Below are positions 18,990 to 27,984 of a DNA stretch of 64,000 nt, in pieces. The stretch spans positions 124,001 through 188,000 of IMG/VR virus record IMGVR_UViG_3300013120_000738. One strand, written 5' to 3'. Within the stretch, counting starts at the first letter, position 1, and each line of letters starts with the position of its first letter. The position numbers and the translations under genes are program-made. The stretch is from a virus. The notes below the pieces were generated by a model, which made no database searches, was not told the origin of the DNA, and was given only the letters and a program-made list of their open reading frames with translations.

Positions 18990-19496
18990 ATGCCTGATAA
19001 AATAGTTATAATGTACACCGATGGTGCGTGCGAACCAAACCCAGGTCCCGGTGGGTGGGCTGCAATCCTGCAATATACCGACCCTACCGGTCATGTCCAC
19101 GAAAAAGAATTATCTGGTAACGAGGAAAAGAGCACCAACAACCGTATGGAAATTATGGGTGTCTTGGAAGGCCTGCGAGCTTTAAAAGAACCATGCCACG
19201 TCCGCGTATTCTCAGATAGCAAGTATGTTGTCAATTCTATAGGCAATTGGCATAAAGGTCAGGCAATACCCACCAAGGCTGGATGGATAGTCAATTGGAA
19301 GAATAGAGGTTGGCGACGCAAAGAAGGCCCACTCAAGAATATAGAACTTTGGAAACAGATTTGGGAAGAAGTGAAGAAACCACTTACTTTCAAAATCAAA
19401 TGGGTCAGAGGGCATGACGGTAACCCATTGAACGAGCGAGCCGATTTCCTAGCAGTAGAAGCTAGGCTAAAAATTGGGCCTATGATGGCGGACTAG
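18990..19496 (+). CDS. rnhA: Ribonuclease HI
   Basis: 168 aa. The full catalytic set is visible: D11 in MYTDGACEPNPGPGGW, E54 in NNRMEIMG, D76 in FSDSKYVVNS, H142 in RGHDGN and D152 in NERAD. It removes RNA primers or R-loops during DNA replication. A truncated copy is at 23270-23521. Confidence 0.95.
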   Translation: MPDKIVIMYTDGACEPNPGPGGWAAILQYTDPTGHVHEKELSGNEEKSTNNRMEIMGVLEGLRALKEPCHVRVFSDSKYVVNSIGNWHKGQAIPTKAGWIVNWKNRGWRRKEGPLKNIELWKQIWEEVKKPLTFKIKWVRGHDGNPLNERADFLAVEARLKIGPMMAD

Positions 19497-19502
19497 TATA
19501 AC

Positions 19503-20063
19503 CTAGCCAGTACTCCCAAATCCACCCGCTCCTCGCTCCGTCTCAGAGACCTCGGCTTCGAGAATATTTGCCCTATTAATCACTGTATGTTCAGCTTGGC
19601 ACACTCTATACCCATGAGGTACAATAATATCCTCACTAGTCCTGTTGTAGAGTGGAAGGTAGAGTTCACCACGAAAATCCGCATCAATTACGGCCGTCCC
19701 ATTAGCCATCGTTAAGCCATGTACACCCGTAGAAGACCTAACGTGGATGAAAAGAGCATGGGTGGCTGGGAATTCGACTTTGAAACCAGTCGAAACAAGA
19801 ATTGTCTCTCCGGGTCTGATAAATAGATCGCCAACATTCTCGAATGTTATTGCTGAATCGGCAGATTCAACTGATATCCTCTGACCAGTAACGGATGGGT
19901 AAAAATAATCAAACCGACATTTCTCTCCGAATCTAGAACGAGGCCTTGCACAAGGTCTTTTTAAGCATGCCGCTAGATCGAATGCGACAGATTGAGCAGT
20001 ATGATATGCTGGCACAGGTAAATCATTGCCCGACAACCGTTCCATTTTAATCCACTGAGTCAT
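19503..20063 (-). CDS. dut: dUTPase (dUTP diphosphatase)
   Basis: About 186 aa from the ATG at 20063 (ATGA overlap with the upstream gene). Motifs: FDLAAC (1), HVRSSTGVHG (2), GTAVIDADFRGEL (3), VCQAEHTVI (4) and RGAGGFGSTG (5). A loop between motifs 1 and 2 is longer than usual. It keeps uracil out of DNA and makes dUMP for thymidylate synthesis. Confidence 0.9.
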   Translation of the reverse strand: MTQWIKMERLSGNDLPVPAYHTAQSVAFDLAACLKRPCARPRSRFGEKCRFDYFYPSVTGQRISVESADSAITFENVGDLFIRPGETILVSTGFKVEFPATHALFIHVRSSTGVHGLTMANGTAVIDADFRGELYLPLYNRTSEDIIVPHGYRVCQAEHTVINRANILEAEVSETERGAGGFGSTG

Positions 20064-20269
20064 GAGTTTCCAGCCTTTCGCGCAAAGCAATTAGAAGCCC
20101 AAATAAGTTTAACAGTCCTCAGACAGCCCTTACTGTCGCAGATCTTATATTTATGATATTTACGAGTCGCTGGTTTCCCGCAATTCACGCACCCAATTCC
20201 CCTCTCCATGTTCCGGATTTGTTGTTTCGATAATAAGTCCGAATACTTCGGCTTAGGTTGTGGCGGCAT
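20060..20269 (-). CDS. Small zinc-binding protein
   Basis: 69 aa. CVNCGKPATRKYHKYKICDSKGC forms a C-x2-C/C-x4-C zinc site in a basic protein. Starts seven bases after the sulfatase stop and is coupled to dut. Probably a DNA- or RNA-binding accessory; no family recognised. Confidence 0.65.
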   Translation of the reverse strand: MPPQPKPKYSDLLSKQQIRNMERGIGCVNCGKPATRKYHKYKICDSKGCLRTVKLIWASNCFARKAGNS

Positions 20270-20275
20270 CTCTTA

Positions 20276-21559
20276 TTATCCACGATTCATATAGGGTATA
20301 ACAGGGATATGCGGATACGGTCTAGGAGTTGGATCCTCAGCAGCAATCAAAGCCCTCATTAATTTAAACCGCATCTTATTAAGGATTTTCCACCGTCGTT
20401 TACCCTCTGGCACGACTCTTAGATTTTTCTCTTCCTCAGGGTCAGTTATTAAATCAAATAAATATTCCTGAGTACCATATATCCAATATTTATAACGTGT
20501 ATCCCGTATCATTCGCAATTTAGGCTGCCAACCCATCATCGATAACACATAGTCGTTTATCGGATCACCGGTCGAAAAAGCTTCAAACAATGATCTACCT
20601 TGAGCAGCTAGTGGTATCGGCTGATCAATCATAGTTAATATAGTCGGTAATATATCAATATGTTGTACTAAGTGCTTATATCGATCAGGCTTTAACATTG
20701 GAGCCTTAATAAGTAATGGAACTCTCGTATTGCCTTCGTAAGTGTACATTCCTTTTGAGAAATGCCCATGATCTCCTAGAATATCTCCATGATCAGAAGT
20801 AAAGATTATTATCGTATCATCATCTACAGCAGCTAGCAATCGACCAATATTACTATCAATCCATGATATTCCACGATAATAAAAAGCTTTTATTTTATGC
20901 CAATCATCTGCAGTAAGAGCACCACCATCAACATCTTCACTTTCACGAGGTATATCGAATTTGATTTTACCATATAATTTATTATATGGTGGCGGAGCTG
21001 TGTATGGTGGATGGGGTCCGACATAGCTGACTACAGTAAAGTGTGGAGATCGTGCAGTTTTCAGATGCTTAATCGCTAAATCGGTAATCACCTCTTCGTG
21101 ATGAAGGCGTCGATTATTAATAGATCCATACCACCCACGCATATTCATTAGTCTATCATATTGATGTACAATCTGATAATAATCTCTTCTCCAATCTGAA
21201 GTAAAGTATGATCGCGAGAAACCAAAATGCCCCGATAATTTATGTTCATCCTGTTTTTCTGATATATGGATTTTTCCAAAATATGCTGTATTATATCCAG
21301 CATTTTGAAGATAATTGGCTATTGTATATTCATTAGTTGGTAAATCTATAGCATTTAGCCACAATCTATGAGCAGTCGGATATCGGCCGGTTAACAGAGA
21401 AGCTCTACTAGGTTGGCATTGTGGGCTCTGACAGAAAGCATTCGTACAATCAATACTACGAGCCGCTAATCTATCTAAGTGTGGTGTTTTAATCCACTTG
21501 GTTCTATATCCAACAGCATCCCATCGTTGCTGATCTGTGAGAATCAATAGTATATTCAT
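20276..21559 (-). CDS. Sulfatase (formylglycine type)
   Basis: 427 aa, close to the usual length. NILLILTDQQRWD opens with the metal Asp; the activation signature CQPSRASLLTG has C48, the residue oxidised to formylglycine; later HPPYTAP and FTSDHGDILGDHG supply metal ligands. There is no signal peptide, so it would act in the cytoplasm unless on the virion. Activity needs a host formylglycine-generating enzyme. It may release sulfate from host polysaccharide, or edit sulfated intermediates of this locus. Confidence 0.9.
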   Translation of the reverse strand: MNILLILTDQQRWDAVGYRTKWIKTPHLDRLAARSIDCTNAFCQSPQCQPSRASLLTGRYPTAHRLWLNAIDLPTNEYTIANYLQNAGYNTAYFGKIHISEKQDEHKLSGHFGFSRSYFTSDWRRDYYQIVHQYDRLMNMRGWYGSINNRRLHHEEVITDLAIKHLKTARSPHFTVVSYVGPHPPYTAPPPYNKLYGKIKFDIPRESEDVDGGALTADDWHKIKAFYYRGISWIDSNIGRLLAAVDDDTIIIFTSDHGDILGDHGHFSKGMYTYEGNTRVPLLIKAPMLKPDRYKHLVQHIDILPTILTMIDQPIPLAAQGRSLFEAFSTGDPINDYVLSMMGWQPKLRMIRDTRYKYWIYGTQEYLFDLITDPEEEKNLRVVPEGKRRWKILNKMRFKLMRALIAAEDPTPRPYPHIPVIPYMNRG

Positions 21560-21936
21560 TAGCAGGGCACAAATTGTTTAGCTGGTATTTCCGTAAGATC
21601 CAGAAAAAGCTGTACAAATACATGTTTACCTACTGATTCAACATTTATCTTAGGACGGCGAAGTAATTTTTGTATTGCTTTTATTGATCTATTAGCTCTA
21701 TCTGCCGTCCACCCATCCTCTACCATCTCCTGAGTAGTCCTTATTCTATCAGGACTAGAATAAGTATATGTTACAATCTCTCCATCAATTATCTCCCAGT
21801 TTTTCTGGACACTAGCACACGTGTAACATATAAAATCGTACGTGCGACCATCTATAAATGGTTCAGCAGCAAAGCATTTTGTTATAGCTCCTGGGTCTTG
21901 TCCACAGATAGGGCATAAATCAGGATCTTTTTTCAT
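21559..21936 (-). CDS. Zinc-binding protein, unknown
   Basis: 125 aa. LCPICGQDP and FICYTCASVQKNW form two CxxC pairs about 30 residues apart. The C-terminal part is helical and basic. The stop overlaps the sulfatase ATG (TAATG). Function unknown. Confidence 0.6.
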   Translation of the reverse strand: MKKDPDLCPICGQDPGAITKCFAAEPFIDGRTYDFICYTCASVQKNWEIIDGEIVTYTYSSPDRIRTTQEMVEDGWTADRANRSIKAIQKLLRRPKINVESVGKHVFVQLFLDLTEIPAKQFVPC

Positions 21937-22268
21937 GGATCATCCGTGTTATTAAGATAATCATCAACTACTGCAGCGAGACCTTTTACTTTAAAATTGG
22001 GATCAAGAATATTTCCTTCCCAAAGACCCATTATATGCCAATTTTTATTTGCTTGTGGTCCCATCGGTGAGAACAATCCTAACTTAAGATGCTCACCATC
22101 AATATACAGCATTAGTGGAGGATTTTCTTCTATAGTACCGAATGAACCAGGACCATACCATAAAGCAACAGATTCGCTAGGACCTGATTGATGCCTGAAT
22201 TTTGTCCAGCATAAATTGGGTACCATATCTTCTAATTCGGTTGCTATACCGCATAATAACTCAATCAT
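21933..22268 (-). CDS. Unknown protein of about 111 aa
   Basis: ATG at 22268 lies just before the stop of the upstream gene; a TTG at 22289 with GAAAGAG before it is an alternative. Contains ESVALWYGPGSFGTI and HIMGLWEGNILD. No family recognised. The ATGA overlap couples it to the zinc protein downstream. Confidence 0.6.
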   Translation of the reverse strand: MIELLCGIATELEDMVPNLCWTKFRHQSGPSESVALWYGPGSFGTIEENPPLMLYIDGEHLKLGLFSPMGPQANKNWHIMGLWEGNILDPNFKVKGLAAVVDDYLNNTDDP

Positions 22269-22623
22269 TGGCCGGACCGAATCGATCAAGCTCTTTCAAT
22301 ATCGATACCACAACCTCGAATGCTTGTATGTGATGCTCTTCCGCCTCTGAAACGAATTCATGCACTACATCTTCCGTTATAGGTGGATCGGGTTTACCAG
22401 CGACAGCACCACATTTGAGTAATAGAGAACCTATGTTCCAAACTAACTGATCACCAGTGTTCAAGATAGCAAACATTAATGGTGTACGATATCCATTATA
22501 TCGTATCGCATCAGCAATTTGCTTAATAAGCCCATCCGGGACTTCCTCGCCCCAAGTCCATATGCTGTAAACGTGTGCTGTCATAGTCTCCTCACGGGGG
22601 ACAAACACCGCCCACTCACTCAT
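22261..22623 (-). CDS. Unknown 120 aa protein
   Basis: Opens inside the stop of the upstream gene. An internal ATG at 22584, directly after GAGGAG, may be the true start. Central VWNIGSLLLKC, and a helical acidic part with VVHEFVSEAEEHH. No family recognised. Confidence 0.55.
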   Translation of the reverse strand: MSEWAVFVPREETMTAHVYSIWTWGEEVPDGLIKQIADAIRYNGYRTPLMFAILNTGDQLVWNIGSLLLKCGAVAGKPDPPITEDVVHEFVSEAEEHHIQAFEVVVSILKELDRFGPAND

Positions 22624-23122
22624 CTGGTACGGGTATGTCGGGTTGTGGTATGTTGACTTGTTCTAGGCTAGATGTTGGTTGCCTATTACTTTGATAACCA
22701 GAATATGCCTGTTGCGGTCTATATGATAGGTTAAGTGGAGCTGAAGTAATATTACCATTATTTGTATAAGTAGGTACTCTAAACCGTCTGTATACATTAG
22801 CCACAGCCATGCTTTGGACGGCTGCCATTTGCTGTTGAGCCCGCAACATCGGGTGAAGGTGCCAAGGATAGTTGCGAATCCTTTCTTGGCGGTCTAGATG
22901 TTGCTGCATATGCTTCGATCTTTTCATCTGGTCGGCCATCCATAACCTAGCAGCCTTAACACCATCGCGCTTTGCTTTTGCTAATAACCATTTCTCAGGA
23001 TCTTTCACGCCTTTGGGTACATCTTCTATGCCTAGAGGTTCAGGCATGAAGTTGTTGTAGGCATTCGGATCACCGCCAAGGGTGCATATCAGAATGAGTA
23101 TGGTCATAGTTTCACAATACAT
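22616..23122 (-). CDS. Unknown 168 aa protein, Pro/Gln-rich C-terminus
   Basis: ATG at 23122 has AGGGG nine bases before it; longer open frame upstream is antisense to a gene fragment and is not used. A short hydrophobic N-terminus (MTILILICTLGG) could be a membrane or secretion signal. The C-terminal 60 residues are low complexity, rich in Pro, Gln, Asn and Tyr. Possibly a virion or envelope protein. Confidence 0.55.
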   Translation of the reverse strand: MYCETMTILILICTLGGDPNAYNNFMPEPLGIEDVPKGVKDPEKWLLAKAKRDGVKAARLWMADQMKRSKHMQQHLDRQERIRNYPWHLHPMLRAQQQMAAVQSMAVANVYRRFRVPTYTNNGNITSAPLNLSYRPQQAYSGYQSNRQPTSSLEQVNIPQPDIPVPDE

Positions 23123-23123
23123 C

Positions 23124-23153
23124 GATTTAACCCCTAATATATTGTTTGTCATA
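23124..23153 (+). promoter_or_regulatory. Two-box promoter-like motif
   Basis: GATTTAAC, 15 nt, TGTCATA. It now drives only the truncated radical-SAM fragment at 23202; the following 15 nt also resemble the region after the motif at 26202. Confidence 0.6.
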
Positions 23154-23201
23154 AATGTATTGAGAGAGTACCCACACCGTATACTCACAGGAGGAAGGTA
23201 G

Positions 23202-23315
23202 ATGGCAAAAAGAGCAGTAGTAAGTGTAGCAAGCAGGTCCAAACTAATTACCAAATCAGGATTCAACAACTACGAATTAACAACATATTGGCTATCGGAA
23301 AAAACTCGGACATGA
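23202..23315 (+). pseudogene. 5' fragment of radical-SAM gene
   Basis: After SD AGGAGGAAGG the first 24 codons (MAKRAVVSVASRSKL...FNNY) match the start of the radical-SAM gene at 26276, keeping its promoter-like motif and SD. At about 23275 the sequence switches to the antisense of a truncated RNase H gene and soon stops. A clean recombination scar. Confidence 0.75.
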
Positions 23316-23521
23316 CATGGCTCTTTTAGGGCTCGTAATGCCTCTAAAACACCCATAATTTCCATACGGTTGTTGGTGCTTTCTTCCTCATTGCCACTTA
23401 TCTCCCTTCTGTGAACGCGACCTACACTATCTGTGTATAGCAAAATCGCTGCCCAACCACCGGGACCTGGGTTTGGTTCACAAGCACCATCAGTATAAAT
23501 TGTAATTACTTTTTCGTCCAT
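23270..23521 (-). pseudogene. Truncated RNase HI copy
   Basis: 83 aa, close to the first half of the RNase HI at 18990: TIYTDGACEPNPGPGGW, NNRMEIMG and FSDSQYVVNS are intact, then it ends at the junction with the radical-SAM fragment. Histidine and last aspartate of the active site are missing, so it is probably inactive. Confidence 0.8.
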
Positions 23522-23542
23522 AGTTTTATAATACGTCTCACA

Positions 23543-24367
23543 TTATACGCCTAAGTATGGTGTTTTAATCCGAATCCATCCTAATCTAGATAAGTTCTTT
23601 TTGAATCTTACAGCTGTTAGATCCTCTACTTGTGAGTATTCGCCATCTATCTTATCAAAAAGTGTCTTATCTTTAAATCCTTCCATATCACCTTTACCTC
23701 GAGCAACCTTTTCCATATATTCTCTTTTTGAACGAAAATAATAATGATTGATTTGAGCTACTTCTATATTCACATCAACAAACGGTCCATCCACTCTAAT
23801 TCCTTGACAATTCACTGCATGGTGACCATTCTTATAGAAGAAAAAGTGTGGACAACTTGGTATTTTTCGTTTAATTCTACCGGGTTGGATAATGCTTTTC
23901 ACATGTCTATTAACAGGATTATTTTCGGTTGCTTTCCATACTAGAGAATCTATTTGGTTTTCATCCTTATCTCTGGTCAATTTACCATTCGCACCAAACA
24001 TCTGCCAATTAATTACTAGTGCCCCATAGTTCTTATATCGTGACAATAATGTATATATATTATCATCTTGTTTTGGTATGATAAATTCATCAGTATCAAT
24101 AAATGCCATCCATTCATATTTTGGGCCTAGATTGACTACGGCACTTAGATAAACTAATAGTTGTCGACTAGCGATTGTATCACGTACTATATGGACTTCA
24201 GTCGCTTCACGTAAGACTTTAGGGAATGTTGATACTGTATCAATTAGTGGTATGTTAGAATGGTCGTCGAAAATGAGTAATTTGTCGAAGCCAATAGCAT
24301 AGTGCCACTCGCACCACTCATGCAAATAGGCATTTTCGTTGCGACACATTACAACAGCAGCTATCAT
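23543..24367 (-). CDS. GT92/GT2-like glycosyltransferase, second copy
   Basis: 274 aa, homologous along its length to 18142-18969 (start MIAAVVMCRNENAYLHEWCE, metal site EWMAFIDTDEFIIP). It has diverged but remains open, so it may still be functional. It sits between a truncated RNase H and a truncated GT4, coupled to the latter by ATGA. Confidence 0.8.
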   Translation of the reverse strand: MIAAVVMCRNENAYLHEWCEWHYAIGFDKLLIFDDHSNIPLIDTVSTFPKVLREATEVHIVRDTIASRQLLVYLSAVVNLGPKYEWMAFIDTDEFIIPKQDDNIYTLLSRYKNYGALVINWQMFGANGKLTRDKDENQIDSLVWKATENNPVNRHVKSIIQPGRIKRKIPSCPHFFFYKNGHHAVNCQGIRVDGPFVDVNIEVAQINHYYFRSKREYMEKVARGKGDMEGFKDKTLFDKIDGEYSQVEDLTAVRFKKNLSRLGWIRIKTPYLGV

Positions 24368-25032
24368 TTTATTGCTGACAATATTTTATTAGAAACTGTT
24401 GTACAGAACTTATCCCAATTACAAGACTCGACCCATTGACGTTGTTTAAGCGATTGATCTATTAATTGTTTGTTAGGCATTGATTGGACATTATGTAATA
24501 CTTCAACCATTTCTTCTACATTGGTTGGATTCAAACTCCAAAAGGGTTGATTTGGCCAATAGCCTGATTGTGGTGTGCATAACACAATCAATCCTAGGCT
24601 ACCAGCCTCGGTACATGTTGTTGGGTTTGCATCAGATATTGAGGTGTTGACAAATATGTCGGCTGTTTTACATAGGTCACTACAGAATTGTGGTGTGATA
24701 GTGGTGTATCCGTGATAGTGCACATTAGGTAGATTGACAATTGGGTTGCTTATATTACCATACATATGTAAGGTATATCGGACTCTTTTAAACAATTCAT
24801 GAAGTATTTTAATTCCCTTTTCTGGCACATCGCTTCCGATATAAGCAAAAACGCGACTACCAGGTGCATTAAATGTTTGTTTGAAGTGTGGAAAATGTAC
24901 TGTGTCTATAGCTATATCTAGTCTTGTAATTTTTGGTTTCCAGTGGGCGAATGGTGATGATTCTAAGTTGTCATACCAATATGGTCCCATAATCGAGAAA
25001 ATAAAATCTGCTTGTCTCGCTAGACCCAGTAT
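24364..25032 (-). pseudogene. GT4 glycosyltransferase, N-terminal domain lost
   Basis: Only the C-terminal GT-B domain remains: VFAYIGSDVPEKGIKIL, VHYHGYTT and TADIFVNTSISDANPTTCTEAGSLG (donor site). In-frame homologous sequence (LARQADFIFSI) precedes the ATG at 24990 until a stop at 25033, where the sequence becomes the leader of another gene. An ATG at 24990 could still give a 208 aa product. Confidence 0.7.
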
Positions 25033-25067
25033 TCATGGTTCCTCCAATGTTTAAGAGTTTTCACTCT

Positions 25068-25095
25068 TGTGGCAAGTCAGGAATTAGAAGTTAAT
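25068..25095 (-). promoter_or_regulatory. Two-box promoter-like motif (duplicate)
   Basis: ATTAAC, 15 nt, TGCCACA on the minus strand; a copy of the motif at 3466-3493, now upstream of the truncated GT4 region. Confidence 0.55.
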
Positions 25096-25134
25096 TTCTA
25101 AGTTTCAAATACCTAGAAAATAATTTAGACGAAT

Positions 25135-25392
25135 TTATAGTCTTAATCCAGTCCTCAAGAGGGGGTCAAATCTATCCGGAGTAATTACTTTTGCCGATTC
25201 CATTGAGGGTAGTCTAGACTTTAGCTTATCGACAGCATACTCAACAGCTTCCTGAACAATCGCTAGTTCTGCATCATTCAGCGGCTCGCCCAATGACAAT
25301 AGCTCTAAAGCAAAACAATTACGTGCGAGATTTCCTAAGCGAGTAACTTTGGTATTGTTGGGATGGTACCCAGGATAGGGGCTTTTAGTCAT
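25135..25392 (-). CDS. Unknown 85 aa protein, paralogue of 3169-3426
   Basis: Same length and ends as its paralogue (MTKSPYPGYHPNN to TPDRFDPLLRTGLRL), with changes mainly conservative. The flanks are copied too: an HNH 3' end on one side and the promoter plus SD on the other. Function unknown. Confidence 0.75.
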   Translation of the reverse strand: MTKSPYPGYHPNNTKVTRLGNLARNCFALELLSLGEPLNDAELAIVQEAVEYAVDKLKSRLPSMESAKVITPDRFDPLLRTGLRL

Positions 25393-25486
25393 TGACTATT
25401 CCTGTTGCTAATCGCACATATCGTTTAATATGATCACCACCATCTTGCTTAAACATGAACGCTAATAGCTCGAGATAGCGTGACTC
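25385..25486 (-). pseudogene. 3' fragment of HNH gene
   Basis: About 33 codons (LELLAFMFKQDGG...YVRLATGIVND) match the end of the HNH gene at 2790-3176. The zinc and histidine motifs are gone. A different HNH gene begins directly beyond it. Confidence 0.75.
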
Positions 25487-25488
25487 AT

Positions 25489-26181
25489 CTATACTATATG
25501 ACCATATTCCTCAATCCACCATGTAAGATACCCCGCCTCAAGAATAGTCTTTTTCTGATGGCACGACGCACATCTGACTTCACATTTTTTAATCTCTTCC
25601 ATGATTATATCTGTTTTTCGATGCCTCAATGCATGGGATATAGTAAATGATTTATCACCATTAACATGATCAAATTGTAGCTTGAGTGGGTCAGTTTCAC
25701 CGCATTCTACACATGGATGAGACAATAAATACGCCATCACAGCTCGCATATTTGATTTATATAGTCTATCACGAAATTGTTTACTACGTTCTTTATATTG
25801 ATCCTTTTTACGATTTACAGAATCCCTTTGTGCTTTTCGTTGGCATTCTATACAATATCCAGCATACTTTACGCCATTTTTTCTATACTTCTTGGCAAAT
25901 TCAATTGGCCATTCCTTTGGATCACCACACCTACAACATTTTTTAGTACATGGTTGGATATTCTGTTTTGCATTAATTTCTCTTTCTAAGCATCCACAAC
26001 TTTGAACGTCACCACTAGTCAAATGAGAGCTGCGAACATTGTGAACAGTGCCACAATCGCATATACATTCCCAAATTTTGGTTTTGTTTGGAGTACTACC
26101 GGCAACTTTTCTAGTGATTAGTCGACCATATCGCTTTTTTGCTTCCACCCGTTGATAGGATTGCCGAACTTGTTTAGGCAT
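25489..26181 (-). CDS. HNH endonuclease with N-terminal zinc domain
   Basis: 230 aa; ATG at 26181 after AGGAGGATTTTG. The N-terminal part has WECICDCGTVHNV and SCGCL, a zinc domain common in phage homing nucleases, a central CCRCGD...CIEC pair, and the C-terminal HNH core CVECGETDP, LQFDHVNGDK, VRCASCHQKK. It abuts the HNH fragment, which suggests insertion there. Confidence 0.85.
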   Translation of the reverse strand: MPKQVRQSYQRVEAKKRYGRLITRKVAGSTPNKTKIWECICDCGTVHNVRSSHLTSGDVQSCGCLEREINAKQNIQPCTKKCCRCGDPKEWPIEFAKKYRKNGVKYAGYCIECQRKAQRDSVNRKKDQYKERSKQFRDRLYKSNMRAVMAYLLSHPCVECGETDPLKLQFDHVNGDKSFTISHALRHRKTDIIMEEIKKCEVRCASCHQKKTILEAGYLTWWIEEYGHIV

Positions 26182-26201
26182 CAAAATCCTCCTATGGTTG
26201 T

Positions 26202-26229
26202 TTTAACATAGTATATTTGCTTTGTCATA
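26202..26229 (+). promoter_or_regulatory. Two-box promoter-like motif
   Basis: TTTAAC, 15 nt, TGTCATA; 46 nt upstream of the radical-SAM start. Confidence 0.6.
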
Positions 26230-26275
26230 AAGTATTAAGAAAAATAGGCTGAACCCCTACACTAAGGAGCGATGT

Positions 26276-27301
26276 ATGGCGAAACGAGCCACTCTGTCAG
26301 TTGCGAGAAGAGGTACTCTGATTAGTAAGACAGGATTCAACGGGTATGACGTTTGCCTCAACAGCTACGTCGGCTGCCAATTCGCCTGCACGTACTGCTA
26401 CGTCAGATTCTTCATCAAGGATGAGAATCTACCCTGGGGACAGTTTGTTCGCGTCAGAACACACATGAAAGACAAACTACCCAAAGAACTACAGAAAGGA
26501 CAAGTAAAGCTCGAGGACGGTTACGAAGTCGTCGGCAAGAAACGAAAAAGAAAGCACAGGACAATATTAATCCCAGACGCCCGCCTCGTCATCGGCACGA
26601 TGACAGACCCATACCAACCAGCAGAAAAGAAACACCGTATCACAAGAGAAGCACTCAAAATACTAACAAGATCAGACCTACCACACTTCCAAAAAGTAGG
26701 ACTCTTCACAAGATCTCCAGTAGTCCTCGGCGACCTCGATCTCCTCCTCAAACTACCAAGACCACGAGTACACTTCACGGTTACACCATTCCCACAAACA
26801 GTCCTGCGAGCGATAGAACCCTACTCACCCAAAACCGATAGGCGATGGAAAGTAGTAAAAGCGATGAAAGATGCAGGACTGCGAGTACACTGCAACATCT
26901 CACCGGTCATACCACAACTAAGCGAACCCTTCATACAAGAGTTCGTACAAAAGCTCATAGAGCTAGAAGTAGACGAATACTTCGTCGACCCGATGCAGCC
27001 CTACAAAGAAAGCTTCGAAGCCTTCGCGAGTGCTTGCCACAATCTACAGGGTGTGAACTGGGCTGTGATAGAAAGAACGATGACAGATAGGGATGCCTAC
27101 CTGGACTGGAAAGCAGACTTCTTCGGAGCCTGGAACGAAGAGCGAGAAAAGCACCAGAACAAGGCACAAAAGCAATTACCAATCTGGTGCGACCATGAAA
27201 ATGGTGTGTGGATCAATATGAAGACCATGCAGCAAATGAATCACTCAAGATACGGGGATGAAGCATGCCCTGGCCAATCGACGAAACCGTCAACGATCTA
27301 A
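26276..27301 (+). CDS. Radical SAM protein, spore-photoproduct-lyase-like
   Basis: 341 aa. CQFACTYCYV is the CxxxCxxC [4Fe-4S] motif; TMTDPYQPAEKK, LGDLDLLLKLP and HCNISPVIP follow the COG1533 (SplB-like) pattern. Codon use is GC-richer than its neighbours. SD AAGGAG precedes the ATG. Members act in DNA photolesion repair or unknown radical chemistry. A second copy has been reduced to a 5' fragment at 23202. Confidence 0.8.
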   Translation: MAKRATLSVARRGTLISKTGFNGYDVCLNSYVGCQFACTYCYVRFFIKDENLPWGQFVRVRTHMKDKLPKELQKGQVKLEDGYEVVGKKRKRKHRTILIPDARLVIGTMTDPYQPAEKKHRITREALKILTRSDLPHFQKVGLFTRSPVVLGDLDLLLKLPRPRVHFTVTPFPQTVLRAIEPYSPKTDRRWKVVKAMKDAGLRVHCNISPVIPQLSEPFIQEFVQKLIELEVDEYFVDPMQPYKESFEAFASACHNLQGVNWAVIERTMTDRDAYLDWKADFFGAWNEEREKHQNKAQKQLPIWCDHENGVWINMKTMQQMNHSRYGDEACPGQSTKPSTI

Positions 27302-27972
27302 CCGCCGAAGAACTCCTAAAGCAGATCACAGACGGTAAGGCCAAATGCGAGGGCACTGATGCCCTCGCATGGCCTCTTGTGAAATTAGACCGTTTTAAAT
27401 GCCAAGGCCATGGTGGTACCGCTGGAGCATCAGGATATCTTGGTTCCGGTTCCGCGAATGAGCACCATGTAGATGATTATATCAAAGAATTCGTAAGGGC
27501 TGTTATACCATTAATCGAATTCTTCGATTGGGATACACTATATAATATTATATTGGCAACCAGGAATGGCTCAAGTGATAGAGATAGATTAAAAGCTGCA
27601 CAAGAAATAGCAGCAGTGGGACCATATTACGTAATAGTAAAAGAAATCCTAGAAGAAGCTGGTTATACACTCGTAATGGACTCGAGAGAGTATCGTGATG
27701 TCTGGCTTCTAAGGGACGATTTTCAAACAGATTGCGGATTTGATGAAAAGCATTGCTTCAACACAGATCAGATGGAGCATTTCACAGGCCTTTGTATACG
27801 ATTGCAACCAGAGGGTGTCTATATAGGTGATGGTGATGGGTATCACCGAGCGTATTCTGAAAGATGCGTAAGTTATTCAGAAGTCGAGATTAAACAGCTG
27901 CCAGTAGCAATAGATAAATATATTGAAGACTGGAAGAGCGGTCTTGACTATGATGAATATAATGATATATGA
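27265..27972 (+). CDS. Unknown 235 aa protein
   Basis: Starts 37 nt inside the radical-SAM gene in another frame. N-terminal LTAEELLKQITDGKAKC, then a Gly-rich stretch (GHGGTAGASGYLGSGS), aromatic helices and an acidic C-terminus. No family recognised. Coupling suggests a partner of the radical-SAM protein. Confidence 0.6.
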   Translation: MPWPIDETVNDLTAEELLKQITDGKAKCEGTDALAWPLVKLDRFKCQGHGGTAGASGYLGSGSANEHHVDDYIKEFVRAVIPLIEFFDWDTLYNIILATRNGSSDRDRLKAAQEIAAVGPYYVIVKEILEEAGYTLVMDSREYRDVWLLRDDFQTDCGFDEKHCFNTDQMEHFTGLCIRLQPEGVYIGDGDGYHRAYSERCVSYSEVEIKQLPVAIDKYIEDWKSGLDYDEYNDI

Positions 27973-27984
27973 CCAGGAAGATTT

